A stretch of DNA of 64,000 bases from Flavisolibacter longurius (GTDB lineage: Bacteria; Bacteroidota; Bacteroidia; Chitinophagales; Chitinophagaceae): assembly GCA_014163555.1 (NCBI GenBank), contig JACJGO010000012.1, forward strand, positions 91,152 to 155,151. The letters run 5' to 3'. The notes below the pieces were generated by a model. That model did not search any database. It was given only the letters and a program-made list of their open reading frames with translations, and had not been told where the DNA came from. This document shows positions 9,713 through 18,720 of the stretch, piece after piece. Each line of letters opens with the position of its first letter. Position 1 is the stretch's first letter. A program made the position numbers and the translations under genes.

Positions 9713-10633
9713 CTAGAGCACTGGGTAATACAACCGGGTTATCCAGTTGCTGGTGTCCCGTTCCTGCAGCCGGTTGGTAATAAGGCTTTCAAATGGAATA
9801 GCCGGGGAGGTGCGCCGGTGATCCATTACATATTGCTCAAATTCCTGCATGGCTTTTTGTACGGTGTATGGACCACCCCTTACTTCCGTCACCAAAATTT
9901 TTCCCCGTATCATGCGCTTGGGTTGTATGGTGCTATTTCCTTGCAGCACACGGTCAACGGGCAGTGCCACCATTACCTTATAAGATCCGTTTTCTGCTGC
10001 TTCAGCATTCACCATAGGCGAGCCGGTTTCCCTGGCGCCTTCCGAAGTAATGTATCGACGCAGTTCTTCTACAGCGCTGTACAGGCGGGTAGGGTCAGGA
10101 TAAGCCGGGCTTTCAAAACGGGTGGCCACAAAGGCCGTATCCTTTACAATTTCCTGTGTAATTGCAAAGCCATAAATGTTTTCTTCTTTTTCTGCAAATG
10201 CTTTCAGACGCTGTAGTATGGATTCTGCGGCGGAACCAATCTTCCTGCTTGCAAAGTAGTTGCTGATTTTTTGAAACGGATTGGATGAAGGCGGTAGTGC
10301 CAGTTGGAAAATAACACCGGCAGAATCGGCCCGGTACATCACTGTATTCAATTGCGCCGTAAGGCTTGAATCCTGCATAGGAAAGTGGATAACCGCTGCT
10401 TTCAGCATTTGTTGTGTGTACGAAAAATTGCCGCTGTCGTATACGATATCCTTTTGTGAAGCGGGCCACCACTGCTGCCATTTATTTTCCTGCGTCAGAA
10501 GTTTTACAATACCGTCCTGCGAAGCCGGCAGGTATACCTTCCGGTAAACGACAGGCTGGGAAGGAAGAAAAAAAATAACAACAGCAAGCAGGAAAAGAAA
10601 GGCCACAGGCACTATCCAGATCAGTTTTTTCAT
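9713..10633 (-). CDS. membrane-anchored protein with GyrI-like effector-binding domain
   Basis: The 306-residue protein has one N-terminal membrane segment (about residues 4-24). An SRPBCC-like stretch with LLTQENKWQQWWP follows. A GyrI/AraC effector-binding-like domain covers about 150-300, recognised from the VEELRRYI and GGPYTVQKAMQEFEQYV segments. GyrI-like domains bind small hydrophobic ligands, but here there is no DNA-binding domain, so a sensor or ligand-binding role at the membrane is a guess. The gene stands alone between a T9SS cargo gene and the divergent GH65 gene. Confidence 0.65.
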   Translation of the reverse strand: MKKLIWIVPVAFLFLLAVVIFFLPSQPVVYRKVYLPASQDGIVKLLTQENKWQQWWPASQKDIVYDSGNFSYTQQMLKAAVIHFPMQDSSLTAQLNTVMYRADSAGVIFQLALPPSSNPFQKISNYFASRKIGSAAESILQRLKAFAEKEENIYGFAITQEIVKDTAFVATRFESPAYPDPTRLYSAVEELRRYITSEGARETGSPMVNAEAAENGSYKVMVALPVDRVLQGNSTIQPKRMIRGKILVTEVRGGPYTVQKAMQEFEQYVMDHRRTSPAIPFESLITNRLQERDTSNWITRLYYPVL

Positions 10634-10700
10634 TGGCAGTCGAATACCTGCAAAATAAACAATCTGGCGACGGAAAGGAAAACTTTATAACATTCGGTCC

Positions 10701-10731
10701 TTTGCGCTTAAATTAGGTTCTGATACAATTG
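10701..10731 (+). promoter_or_regulatory. promoter of the GH65 gene
   Basis: TTTG at 10701-10704 and TACAATTG at 10724-10731 are 19 bases apart. This fits the Bacteroidota -33/-7 pattern (TTTG / TAnnTTTG) with one mismatch. The start ATG is at 10738, so the mRNA leader would be only a few bases or absent. Confidence 0.5.
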
Positions 10732-10737
10732 TCTGCT

Positions 10738-12768
10738 ATGCGAAATGTCATTCTGCTTTTTTTACTGGTTGCCCAATTCTTGTTGAGTGCCAAGGCCCAG
10801 GACCCCTGGAAACTGGAAGCCTCCATCATCAATCCTGCCAACTATTACGGCGTTACAGTTGCCAATGGCATGATCGGCATTGTGTCGTCACCAGAGCCGT
10901 TTAAAGTGAAAGACGTGGTGCTGGCCGGTGCTTACGATCTCTATGGACGCGGACGGGTAAGCAATTTCATTCGCAGTTTTAACCTGCTTAATATGTACCT
11001 GGACATTGACGGCCGGCGGATTGCTGCCGGTGATGTTTCCAACATGAAGCAAACCCTGGACATGCGGAGTGCTTCGTTCACCACAACCTTTGATCATGCC
11101 GATAAAGCCTCCGTCAGTTATACATATTACTCGCTGCGGCATCTTCCGTTCACCGTTTTAATGGACGTGACCATCACACCTAAAAAAGACATAACCATCG
11201 CCGGTAGCAGCGTGATGGAAGCACCTGACGCCTTGCGGGATGTACAGAATTATTACAACGAGATTGACCGGCCGCATGTGGTTATCAGCCTGCTGACATC
11301 CAGTGCCAAATCACCCACCGGCAAGTTGTTGATGTGCGCATCCAATACCTTTCTTTTTTCAGAACATCATGGCGATGAGCCGCGGGTGATCCACGAAATG
11401 TGGGACAATAACATGCACCTGATGAAGTTCACCAAAAAGTTGAAAGCAGGGCAGGCCTACCGGTTCTCCATTGCCGGGTCTTCTATTACATCAGCACATC
11501 ACGACGACCCGCTGAACGAAGCCGAACGCCTGACGGTCTATGCCAAATTGGAGGGCCGCGACAGGTTGCTGCAGTTTCACCGCAGGGACTGGGAGGAGCT
11601 CTGGACGAGTGATATAAAAATTGACGGCGATCCGCAGGCACAGCAGGATGTACACAGCATGTTGTATCACCTTTATTCATTTGTACGGGAAGGCACAGCG
11701 CTTTCCCCATCACCGATGGGATTGAGCGGATTGGGATACAATGGCCATGTGTTCTGGGACACTGAACTGTGGATGTATCCTGCCTTGTTGGTAATGAAAC
11801 CCGAACTGGCCAGGAGCATGATGGAGTACCGCTTTCAGCGCCTGGATGCTGCCAGGCGCAATGCCTTTTCGAAAGGTTTTAAAGGGGCGATGTTTCCCTG
11901 GGAGAGTGCTGATACCGGCGTAGAGGAAACACCGGTGTGGGCCCTGAGCGGTCCGTTTGAGCACCACATTACTGCCGATGTAGCCATTGCCGCCTGGAAC
12001 TATTATGCGGTGACGCAGGACAAGGACTGGCTACGGGAGAAGGGCTGGCCCATTCTTTCTGCTACCGCCGATTTCTGGGCGTCGAGAGTGGAGCGCAACG
12101 GTGCGGGCCAATATGAAATTAAAAACGTTGTAGCGGCGGATGAATGGGCGGAGAATGTTGACAACAATGCCTTCACCAATGCCGCTGCCAAAGCCAACCT
12201 GCAATTTGCGACACAGGCAGCAACACTTCTGGGCATCACACCCAATCCTGACTGGCTGCACGTCGCCCAAAATATCCCGATCCTGAAGATGGAAAACGGC
12301 GTGACCCGTGAACATGCCACCTACAAAGGCGAAGGCATCAAGCAGGCCGATGTCAACCTGCTGGCCTATCCGCTCAAAGTAGTAGCGGATCCAAAACAGG
12401 TGCAAAAGGATCTTGAATATTATGAAACCCGGGTGCCCAATGAAGGTACTCCCGCCATGACACAAGGGGTTTTTTCGCTCCTCTATGCCCGCCTGGGCAA
12501 CCGCGAAAAGGCACGGCATTGGTTTCGGGATGCCTACCTGCCAAACCTGTTGCCACCCTTTCGGGTGATAGCCGAAACCAAGGGCGGCACCAATCCTTAT
12601 TTTGCCACCGGTGCCGGCGGTATCCTGCAGGCGGTGATCATGGGTTTTGGTGGCATTGAGATCACGCCAACCGGCCTGACACAAATCAAAACCGTTCTCC
12701 CAAAGGGCTGGACGGGCATTACGCTAACCGGCGTTGGTCCCCAAAAGAAAACATTTACAAATAAATAA
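10738..12768 (+). CDS. secreted glycoside hydrolase family 65 enzyme (kojibiose-hydrolase-like)
   Basis: I chose ATG 10738 over an upstream TTG because a clean signal peptide (MRNVILLFLLVAQFLLSAKAQ region) starts there. The 676-residue protein shows the GH65 (alpha/alpha)6 hallmark at the active site: ADEWAENVDNNAFTN, with general acid E469. A second glutamate, E613 in VIAETKGG, sits where inverting GH65 hydrolases carry their base; phosphorylases use phosphate instead. From memory, the Flavobacterium johnsoniae kojibiose hydrolase has its acid and base three residues further on each, the same spacing. It likely acts in the periplasm on alpha-1,2- or related glucosides. A trehalase lies 6 kb downstream. 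Confidence 0.8.
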   Translation: MRNVILLFLLVAQFLLSAKAQDPWKLEASIINPANYYGVTVANGMIGIVSSPEPFKVKDVVLAGAYDLYGRGRVSNFIRSFNLLNMYLDIDGRRIAAGDVSNMKQTLDMRSASFTTTFDHADKASVSYTYYSLRHLPFTVLMDVTITPKKDITIAGSSVMEAPDALRDVQNYYNEIDRPHVVISLLTSSAKSPTGKLLMCASNTFLFSEHHGDEPRVIHEMWDNNMHLMKFTKKLKAGQAYRFSIAGSSITSAHHDDPLNEAERLTVYAKLEGRDRLLQFHRRDWEELWTSDIKIDGDPQAQQDVHSMLYHLYSFVREGTALSPSPMGLSGLGYNGHVFWDTELWMYPALLVMKPELARSMMEYRFQRLDAARRNAFSKGFKGAMFPWESADTGVEETPVWALSGPFEHHITADVAIAAWNYYAVTQDKDWLREKGWPILSATADFWASRVERNGAGQYEIKNVVAADEWAENVDNNAFTNAAAKANLQFATQAATLLGITPNPDWLHVAQNIPILKMENGVTREHATYKGEGIKQADVNLLAYPLKVVADPKQVQKDLEYYETRVPNEGTPAMTQGVFSLLYARLGNREKARHWFRDAYLPNLLPPFRVIAETKGGTNPYFATGAGGILQAVIMGFGGIEITPTGLTQIKTVLPKGWTGITLTGVGPQKKTFTNK

Positions 12769-12801
12769 TTTTCCTATCTTGAACTTGCTTTTGAGACCTG
12801 C

Positions 12802-13359
12802 TTGAGACGTTTGCCTGCCATATTGTTTCTGCTCATCCTTGTATTCAATCTTTACGGATACCGGGTAGTGCTTGCCTACATTGAAAGAAGTGGCGATGTT
12901 GCCATGGAGCAAAAGCTTGATAACAACGATTACAACAACGAGGAACTTATCTCCATCAAAACCGTTCTCAATCTTCCTTATTATTCCAGCTCACCTGAAT
13001 TTGAACGTACCTATGGTTCGGTGAATATCGAAGGTGTGGTATATGAATACGTAAAAAAGCGGGTGTACAACGATACGCTGGAACTGCTTTGTTTGCCCAA
13101 CAAAACCAAAACAAAGCTGCACGATATTAAAAACGACATCACCAAATCAACTGCGGATGCTGATGCTTCCTTACCCCTGAAAAAGGGCAGCACCACGCTG
13201 AAGATTTCTCTGCCCGATTACTGCCAGCAACTGGAAGCATTTCCTTCTTTTGCAACCAATCCACATACACAACATTTGTTGTTAAACGAAACACTCTTCC
13301 TTACCGGATACAGTGAACAACAGGAACGGCCTCCCCAGCCTTTTGCTTTTCTATCCTGA
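12802..13359 (+). CDS. conserved small membrane-anchored protein of unknown function
   Basis: This 185-residue protein probably starts at TTG 12802 (MRRLPAILFLLILVF), since the next ATG would remove the only hydrophobic segment. Residues 4-26 form a signal anchor. The rest is soluble and periplasmic, with EFERTYGSVNIEGVVYEYVKKR and the motif NDTLELLCLPNKTKTKL. From memory, similar proteins are common in Bacteroidota near TonB receptors and metal-handling genes, but none has a known function. It lies 33 bases after the GH65 gene and 44 bases before a haloperoxidase-like gene. Confidence 0.62.
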   Translation: MRRLPAILFLLILVFNLYGYRVVLAYIERSGDVAMEQKLDNNDYNNEELISIKTVLNLPYYSSSPEFERTYGSVNIEGVVYEYVKKRVYNDTLELLCLPNKTKTKLHDIKNDITKSTADADASLPLKKGSTTLKISLPDYCQQLEAFPSFATNPHTQHLLLNETLFLTGYSEQQERPPQPFAFLS

Positions 13360-13403
13360 TTTTTGTTATTCCCATTTTTCTTATCCGAACCAGATATTTC
13401 TGT

Positions 13404-14750
13404 ATGAAAAAATTTGTTTTCATGCTGGCGGTTGCAGCATGCTTCTTTTCCTGTGGTGAAAAGGATTATACCAAATACACAAACGATCCCCTGCTTTTTT
13501 GCAAAACCGTAAAAAAGCTGAACGACGTTGTGCTATATAACAACTTTTCGCCTGTAGTGGCCTCCCGTAATTATGCCTATGCCAACATAGCGGCCTATGA
13601 ATGTGTGGCGGCCGGCGACAGTTCGTACCAATCGCTGAGCGGACAAATTCGCCACCTTCCAACCATGCCCAAACCGGAAGCCGGGAAAAAGATCGATTAC
13701 CGGCTGGCCTCCCTTCTTTCCTTTGTGAAAGTGGGCAATGCCGTTACGTTCCCGGAAGGGGTGCTGATGGACTACTACAATGAATTGAAAAATGGTGCCG
13801 ACAGCGCCGGCATGCCGGATGATGTATTGCAGGCTACCGTTGCGTTTAGTGATACCATTGTGGCTACCGTTATGAAGTGGAGCAAGGGTGATAATTATGC
13901 ACAAACCCGCAGTTCCGAAAAGTTTACCGTGCGCCAGGAAGACGGCCGCTGGATTCCCACACCGCCCATGTATTCGCAGGCACTGGAACCGCACTGGTGT
14001 ACTATTCGTCCGCTGATGCTGGATTCGGCCACACAGTTTCTGCCGGCTGCACCCCCGACCTTTGACATGAAGGATAGTACATCGGCCTATTGCCGCGAAG
14101 TCATGGAGGTAAAGCGGACCATCGAAAACCTGACGGATGAGCAAAAGCACATCGCCGATTTTTTTGACGACAATCCGTTTAACCTGCATGTCACCGGCCA
14201 CGTAATGTATGCCACCAAAAAGTTTTCGCCCCCCGGCCACTGGATGAATATCGTGGGCATTGCCGCACAAAAATCAGGAGCCGACTTTAACAGGACCGTT
14301 GCTGCCTACACCGAAACCGCTATTGCCTTATTCGACGGCTTTATTGCCTGTTGGAAAGCCAAATACCAGTTCAATACGGTACGACCCGAAACAGTCATCA
14401 ACAAAGTGCTGGATCCCTCCTGGCAGCCTTACCTGCAAACGCCGCCGTTCCCGTCCTATGTCAGCGGGCACTCGGTGATTTCCAATGCGGCTGCCGAAGT
14501 GATGAGCCGCCATTTTGGTGACAACTTCGCGTTTACCGACAGTTCGGAACGGGAATTTGGCATCTCTGACCGCTCGTTTAAATCGTTCCGGGAAGCTGCC
14601 CTGGAAGCCTCCATGTCTCGTTTGTATGGTGGCATCCATTTCCGCAGCGACCTGGAACGGGGCAATGAAGTTGGCCAGCGAATCGGGCAACACATTGTAC
14701 AGAACCTCCGTATCCGCACAGAGGAAACGCCACTAACTACACATCGTTAA
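13404..14750 (+). CDS. vanadium-dependent haloperoxidase-like lipoprotein (PAP2 superfamily)
   Basis: The 448-residue protein has a lipoprotein signal ending at FFSC. The C-terminal half holds all residues of a vanadate/phosphate site: K320 and R327 in KYQFNTVRPE, S354-G355-H356 in FPSYVSGHS, R406 in SMSRLYGG, and H412 with R414 in GIHFRSD. Members either oxidise halides with peroxide when vanadate is bound or act as acid phosphatases; sequence alone does not decide. The protein should sit in the periplasm, anchored to a membrane. An outer-membrane barrel gene follows after 11 bases, and a second homologue lies 2.2 kb on, suggesting one cassette. Confidence 0.85.
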   Translation: MKKFVFMLAVAACFFSCGEKDYTKYTNDPLLFCKTVKKLNDVVLYNNFSPVVASRNYAYANIAAYECVAAGDSSYQSLSGQIRHLPTMPKPEAGKKIDYRLASLLSFVKVGNAVTFPEGVLMDYYNELKNGADSAGMPDDVLQATVAFSDTIVATVMKWSKGDNYAQTRSSEKFTVRQEDGRWIPTPPMYSQALEPHWCTIRPLMLDSATQFLPAAPPTFDMKDSTSAYCREVMEVKRTIENLTDEQKHIADFFDDNPFNLHVTGHVMYATKKFSPPGHWMNIVGIAAQKSGADFNRTVAAYTETAIALFDGFIACWKAKYQFNTVRPETVINKVLDPSWQPYLQTPPFPSYVSGHSVISNAAAEVMSRHFGDNFAFTDSSEREFGISDRSFKSFREAALEASMSRLYGGIHFRSDLERGNEVGQRIGQHIVQNLRIRTEETPLTTHR

Positions 14751-14761
14751 ACGAAAAAAAC

Positions 14762-15877
14762 ATGAAACAACTGCTCTTTATACTAACGCTGACTTTTTTC
14801 ATTCAGCAGAATGCTTCTGCACAAGGTTGTGTGGCCATTCGAAGCAATGGCGCCACCTGCACCATGATGGGGTATCATCCAGACAATGACCACTCGGCCA
14901 TGCAAAGCTCCGGTTGGAACCTGAGTGTCAACAGCCGCTACTTTCGGTCGTACAAACATTTTGTGGGTAACGAAGAACAACACGAAAGAGTGGAGAACGG
15001 CACAGAGGTGATCAACCATTTTACGTCGGTGGAATTCGGGCTTACCCGGCAACTGAACAACCGCTGGTCATTGGCATTCTATGCACCCATCATCAACAAC
15101 ATACGCTCCTCTATGTACGAGCACTATGGCAATACCAGCAAAAGCCCACGGGCCCGGAATACCACCCGATCTTTTGGGCTGGGCGATGTACGCCTGGCAG
15201 CGTATTACTGGGTAGCGGATCCCGCCAAAGCCAGTAAAGTCAACCTGCAACTGGGTGCCGGCATCAAATTGCCTACCGGTGATTACCGGGTGCAGGATTA
15301 TTTCTACCGCAACGATTCCACTAAGGTATTGGGCTTTGTTGACCAATCCATTCAATTGGGTGATGGCGGCACGGGCCTGACACTGGAAGCCAACACTTTC
15401 CTGAATCTTTCCCGCCACATGAGTATTTATGCCAATGGGTTTTACCTCTTGAATCCCCGTGAGCACAACGGCATCAATACGGCCAGGGGTGGTACGCCAT
15501 CGCCGGCACAAATTGCCTATGGCAGCGATGTTATGAGTGTGCCCGACCAGTTTATGGCCCGCATTGGTGCTTCGTATACAAACGGTGCATTGAGTCTTTC
15601 CGGTGGTTTCCGCATCGAAGGTCTTCCCGCGGAGGATGTATTTGGCGGCAGCAATGGATTTCGCCGTCCGGGTTATGTGATCGCTGCCGAACCGGTGGCT
15701 GCCTACCGCGTTAAGCATGCGCAGTTCTACCTGTCAGTACCGGTAGCGCTGGAGCGAAACCGTATCCAAAGTGTACCGGATAAGATTCGCACGGAAAAGA
15801 CAGGAACCTATTTTAAAGGCGATGCTGCCTTTGCCGATTACAGCGTCAATTTCGGGGTGTCGTTTGCTTTAAAATAG
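14762..15877 (+). CDS. outer-membrane beta-barrel protein, unknown substrate
   Basis: The 371-residue protein has a signal peptide ending at ASAQ. After cleavage the mature end carries two cysteines (CVAIRSNGATC). Alternating hydrophobic strands follow, ending in an aromatic/hydrophobic terminal strand (FGVSFALK), as expected for a barrel inserted by BAM. It resembles the MetA-type transporter barrels, with segments such as SVEFGLTRQLNNRWSLAFYAPI and LGAGIKLPTGDY. It starts 11 bases after a haloperoxidase-like gene and is presumably co-expressed. Whether it is a pore for the peroxidase substrate or product is inference only. Confidence 0.68.
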   Translation: MKQLLFILTLTFFIQQNASAQGCVAIRSNGATCTMMGYHPDNDHSAMQSSGWNLSVNSRYFRSYKHFVGNEEQHERVENGTEVINHFTSVEFGLTRQLNNRWSLAFYAPIINNIRSSMYEHYGNTSKSPRARNTTRSFGLGDVRLAAYYWVADPAKASKVNLQLGAGIKLPTGDYRVQDYFYRNDSTKVLGFVDQSIQLGDGGTGLTLEANTFLNLSRHMSIYANGFYLLNPREHNGINTARGGTPSPAQIAYGSDVMSVPDQFMARIGASYTNGALSLSGGFRIEGLPAEDVFGGSNGFRRPGYVIAAEPVAAYRVKHAQFYLSVPVALERNRIQSVPDKIRTEKTGTYFKGDAAFADYSVNFGVSFALK

Positions 15878-15924
15878 AGGCTTCAACGATTCTATTTCGC
15901 ATTTCGAAACTGGCTTAGCGTGCT

Positions 15925-15946
15925 GAGGGGCAGAATGCTGCCCCTC
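15925..15946. terminator. hairpin between the two barrel genes
   Basis: A perfect 9-bp GC-rich stem (15925-15933 with 15938-15946) has an AATG loop. There is no T-run, so it is a weak terminator or an RNA-processing/stability hairpin. It also argues against translation starting upstream at 15920. Confidence 0.5.
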
Positions 15947-16018
15947 ATATTGGCTAGTACTGCCCATTATTGCGAATTACTCCTTTTAACGAACCTGCTT
16001 ACACGTAAAGACAAGATT

Positions 16019-16963
16019 ATGCAATCCTCTCAAAAAGGCAAGCCTTGCCGGCTGCTCCTGGCGATAGCCATGCTTTTATCAATCGCTTCCCGTGCACAAA
16101 CGGACCTTGATGCCATCATGATGAACAAAGGCCAGTTTTGCAACGGATTTCAGTATACTCATTCTTCCTGGGATCACTACTGGGAAGGCACACGTAAACG
16201 TACCAACGAAAACATCGGTACGATTACCACGCAGTCGGTGATGTATATGGCCAACTATGGAATCACCGACAAACTCAACCTGATGGCCGGGGCGCCCTAC
16301 GTATGGACGAAGGCATCGGCCGGCACGCTTGCAGGCATGAAAGGCATCCAGGACCTGTCAGTGTTTTTGAAATGGATCCCGTTGCAGCAACGCATCGGCA
16401 AGGGCACTTTTACCGCCTTCGCCATTGGCGGTGTTTCGACTCCACTGGCCAATTACGTAATTGACCACTTGCCGCTTTCCCTTGGACTGGGTTCCACCAA
16501 CCTGATAGGCCGGGCCATGGTGGATTACAATTACAACCGGTTTACCCTCACCGGCTCGGCGGCTTATGTGAGAAGAAGCAACGTAAAACTTGACCGCACG
16601 TCGTACTACGATACGGAACTGCACCATACCAATGAGGTGCATATGCCCGATGCCGCCAACTATCAGTTGCGGGCTGGCTATCGCGGAAAACAACTTATTG
16701 TGGAAGGCCTGCTCACGAACTGGACAACGTTGGGCGGATTTGATATTACCCGGCAAAACATGCCCTTTCCCAGCAACCGTATGAATGCCACCTCGGCGGG
16801 TATTTATTTCAAGTATACAGTGCCTGCGCTTGGGAATAACCTGGACCTGTTGGGAAGCGCCACCACCACACTTAACGGCCGCAACATGGGCGACGCCACA
16901 GCCTACAGTGTAGGTGCTTTTTATGCTTTCTACTTCAACAAAAAATCCACCACTAAAAAATAA
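16019..16963 (+). CDS. outer-membrane beta-barrel (MetA-like transporter family)
   Basis: ATG 16019 was chosen because the signal peptide (LLLAIAMLLSIASRAQ) starts just after it. The upstream in-frame extension to 15920 runs through a hairpin. The mature protein of about 290 residues begins TDLDAIMMNKGQFCNGF and shows strand repeats ending in YSVGAFYAFYF. Features fit the phenol-degradation MetA-type barrel family. It is separate in sequence from the barrel before it. It ends five bases before the second haloperoxidase-like gene, so these two are a tight transcriptional pair. Confidence 0.7.
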   Translation: MQSSQKGKPCRLLLAIAMLLSIASRAQTDLDAIMMNKGQFCNGFQYTHSSWDHYWEGTRKRTNENIGTITTQSVMYMANYGITDKLNLMAGAPYVWTKASAGTLAGMKGIQDLSVFLKWIPLQQRIGKGTFTAFAIGGVSTPLANYVIDHLPLSLGLGSTNLIGRAMVDYNYNRFTLTGSAAYVRRSNVKLDRTSYYDTELHHTNEVHMPDAANYQLRAGYRGKQLIVEGLLTNWTTLGGFDITRQNMPFPSNRMNATSAGIYFKYTVPALGNNLDLLGSATTTLNGRNMGDATAYSVGAFYAFYFNKKSTTKK

Positions 16964-16968
16964 GCGCC

Positions 16969-18519
16969 ATGAAAAAGACTTTCCTTTTTTCAATTCTGGC
17001 ACTCCTTCTTTCGGTTGTCATTACCTGGTCGTGCTCCAAATCATTCACCGAACGCACCGAAAATATTGCCCCGCTCAATCCGACCAATTTAGATCTTAAT
17101 GCAGGCACCTGGAGCCCGATACTGCTTTCCGGTCCTACCGAATTTGCAGTGCCGGCGCCCATTGCCACCGGTACCCCTGAATACACCGCCCAGGTGGCTG
17201 AAATCAAAACCTGGCAAAGCGATTTAACAAGAGAAAAAAAAGACCTGGAGCGTTATTGGGCGGCCGGTGCTGTGTTGCGCTGGAACGAGATCCTGCGTGA
17301 CCTGGTGGCCAAGCACAATCGTCCGCCCTACCAGAATCCAGATGGTACGTATCCTGCACCCAATGCAGCCAATCCGTTGGCTTATCCCACGTTTCCTTTT
17401 GCCAACCCGCCGTATGCGGCCAGGGCCTATGCTTACGTAGCAGCAGCGCAATATGATGCCCTGGTTTCTGCCTGGCATTACAAAAAGGCGTACAACCGTC
17501 CTGCCCCATATAAAGTGGACGCCAGCCTGAATGTACTGATCCCAAAGTCAGAGCTTCCTTCTTATCCTTCTGAAGATGCTGTGGTAATGGGTGCTGCGGT
17601 GGAATTGATGAAACTATTGTTCCCGGGTGACCAGGATTTTATCCAGCAAAAAGCGGAAGAGCACCGAAGAGCCAGGCTAATTGCCGGTGCCAACGTTCGC
17701 AGTGACCTGGAAGCCGGTGAAGCGCTGGGCAAAGCCGTTGCACAAAAATTTGTTGCCAGGGCAAGGGGAGATAAGGCCGGAGCGGCCGGCGGCTCACTGG
17801 CCTTGTGGGGGCAAATGGAGGCCGATTGTATTGCGAAAGGAGAAACTCCCTGGTTGAGCCAGGAGACGCCCAAGCGGCCACCCATGCTGCCGGTGTTCGG
17901 CAAAGTAAAATCCTTGCTGCTCGATTCGCTGACCTGCGTGGCATTGCGTCCGCCGCCACCGCCGGCCACCAACAGCGACAAAATGAAAAAAGAGCTGGAC
18001 GAAATTTACCAGATGTCGAAAAATCCAACACGGGAGCAAATCCGGATTGTTCAGTATTGGGCAGACGGCGTTGGCACCTACACCCCACCGGGGCATTGGG
18101 ATGCCATTGCGGCTGAAGACTTCATTACAAAAAACTTCAGTGAAGTCCGGTGGGCCCGCAATATGGCGTTGCTGAACATTGCCATGATGGATGCTGCCAT
18201 TGTTTGCTGGGACACAAAGTTTTATTACTACAATCCCCGGCCTTCGCAATTAAACCCGGCTATCAAAACCACCACGGGTTTACCCAATTTTCCTTCCTAT
18301 ATCTCCGGCCATTCAACGTTCAGTGCGGCCGCAGCTACGGTTCTGGGTCACCTGATCCCGGAAAAAAGGAGCCAGTATGAAGCGATGGCTTTGGAAGCTT
18401 CCATGTCACGCATGTATGGCGGCATTCATTACCGCAGCGATTGCGAAGTGGGGCTGGAGGTTGGGAAGAACATCGGCACACATGCTGTAGCCCGGGCAAA
18501 AACCGATGGAGCAGAATAA
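16969..18519 (+). CDS. haloperoxidase-like lipoprotein with a duplicated, half-degenerate PAP2 domain
   Basis: The 516-residue protein has a lipoprotein signal ending at TWSC. The C-terminal domain keeps a full vanadate/phosphate site: K417 and R424, S446-G447-H448, R481, H487 and R489. The N-terminal half looks like a second copy whose key histidines are gone: SYPSEDAV (S201-E202-D203) stands where SYxSGHS is expected, and RLIAGANVRSDLEAG has N242 in place of histidine while R236 and R244 are kept. So one active and one dead module seem fused. A proline-rich linker (RPPPPP) lies between them. A terminator follows the gene. Confidence 0.82.
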   Translation: MKKTFLFSILALLLSVVITWSCSKSFTERTENIAPLNPTNLDLNAGTWSPILLSGPTEFAVPAPIATGTPEYTAQVAEIKTWQSDLTREKKDLERYWAAGAVLRWNEILRDLVAKHNRPPYQNPDGTYPAPNAANPLAYPTFPFANPPYAARAYAYVAAAQYDALVSAWHYKKAYNRPAPYKVDASLNVLIPKSELPSYPSEDAVVMGAAVELMKLLFPGDQDFIQQKAEEHRRARLIAGANVRSDLEAGEALGKAVAQKFVARARGDKAGAAGGSLALWGQMEADCIAKGETPWLSQETPKRPPMLPVFGKVKSLLLDSLTCVALRPPPPPATNSDKMKKELDEIYQMSKNPTREQIRIVQYWADGVGTYTPPGHWDAIAAEDFITKNFSEVRWARNMALLNIAMMDAAIVCWDTKFYYYNPRPSQLNPAIKTTTGLPNFPSYISGHSTFSAAAATVLGHLIPEKRSQYEAMALEASMSRMYGGIHYRSDCEVGLEVGKNIGTHAVARAKTDGAE

Positions 18520-18568
18520 CAGCAGTGGCCACAAACAAGTACGATTTTCAAGTAGCATAAACAACAGG

Positions 18569-18598
18569 GCCCCGGTTTCGACCCGGGGCTTTCCTTTG
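18569..18598 (+). terminator. rho-independent terminator after the haloperoxidase cassette
   Basis: A 7-bp GC-only stem (18569-18575 with 18583-18589) has a 7-base loop, then a T-rich tail. It marks the 3' end of the 10.7-18.5 kb run. Confidence 0.75.
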
Positions 18599-18720
18599 TG
18601 CCTTTAGTGCAGCAGTTCTCCGTTTGATTTTGTATGCCATCAATGGATGGTTTTAGTGCAAGACGTTTGTTCCGGGTTTAACTTTAAGGAGAGGCATTTA
18701 TCAAACATCAAATTGCTTGC

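Noticed and set aside
15920..16018. Upstream extension of the second barrel protein
   Set aside because: It would begin in a hairpin and put 33 residues before a clean signal peptide; ATG 16019 is better.
16358..18249. Long minus-strand frames opposite the haloperoxidase cassette
   Set aside because: They overlap well-supported plus-strand genes and show no recognisable protein family.
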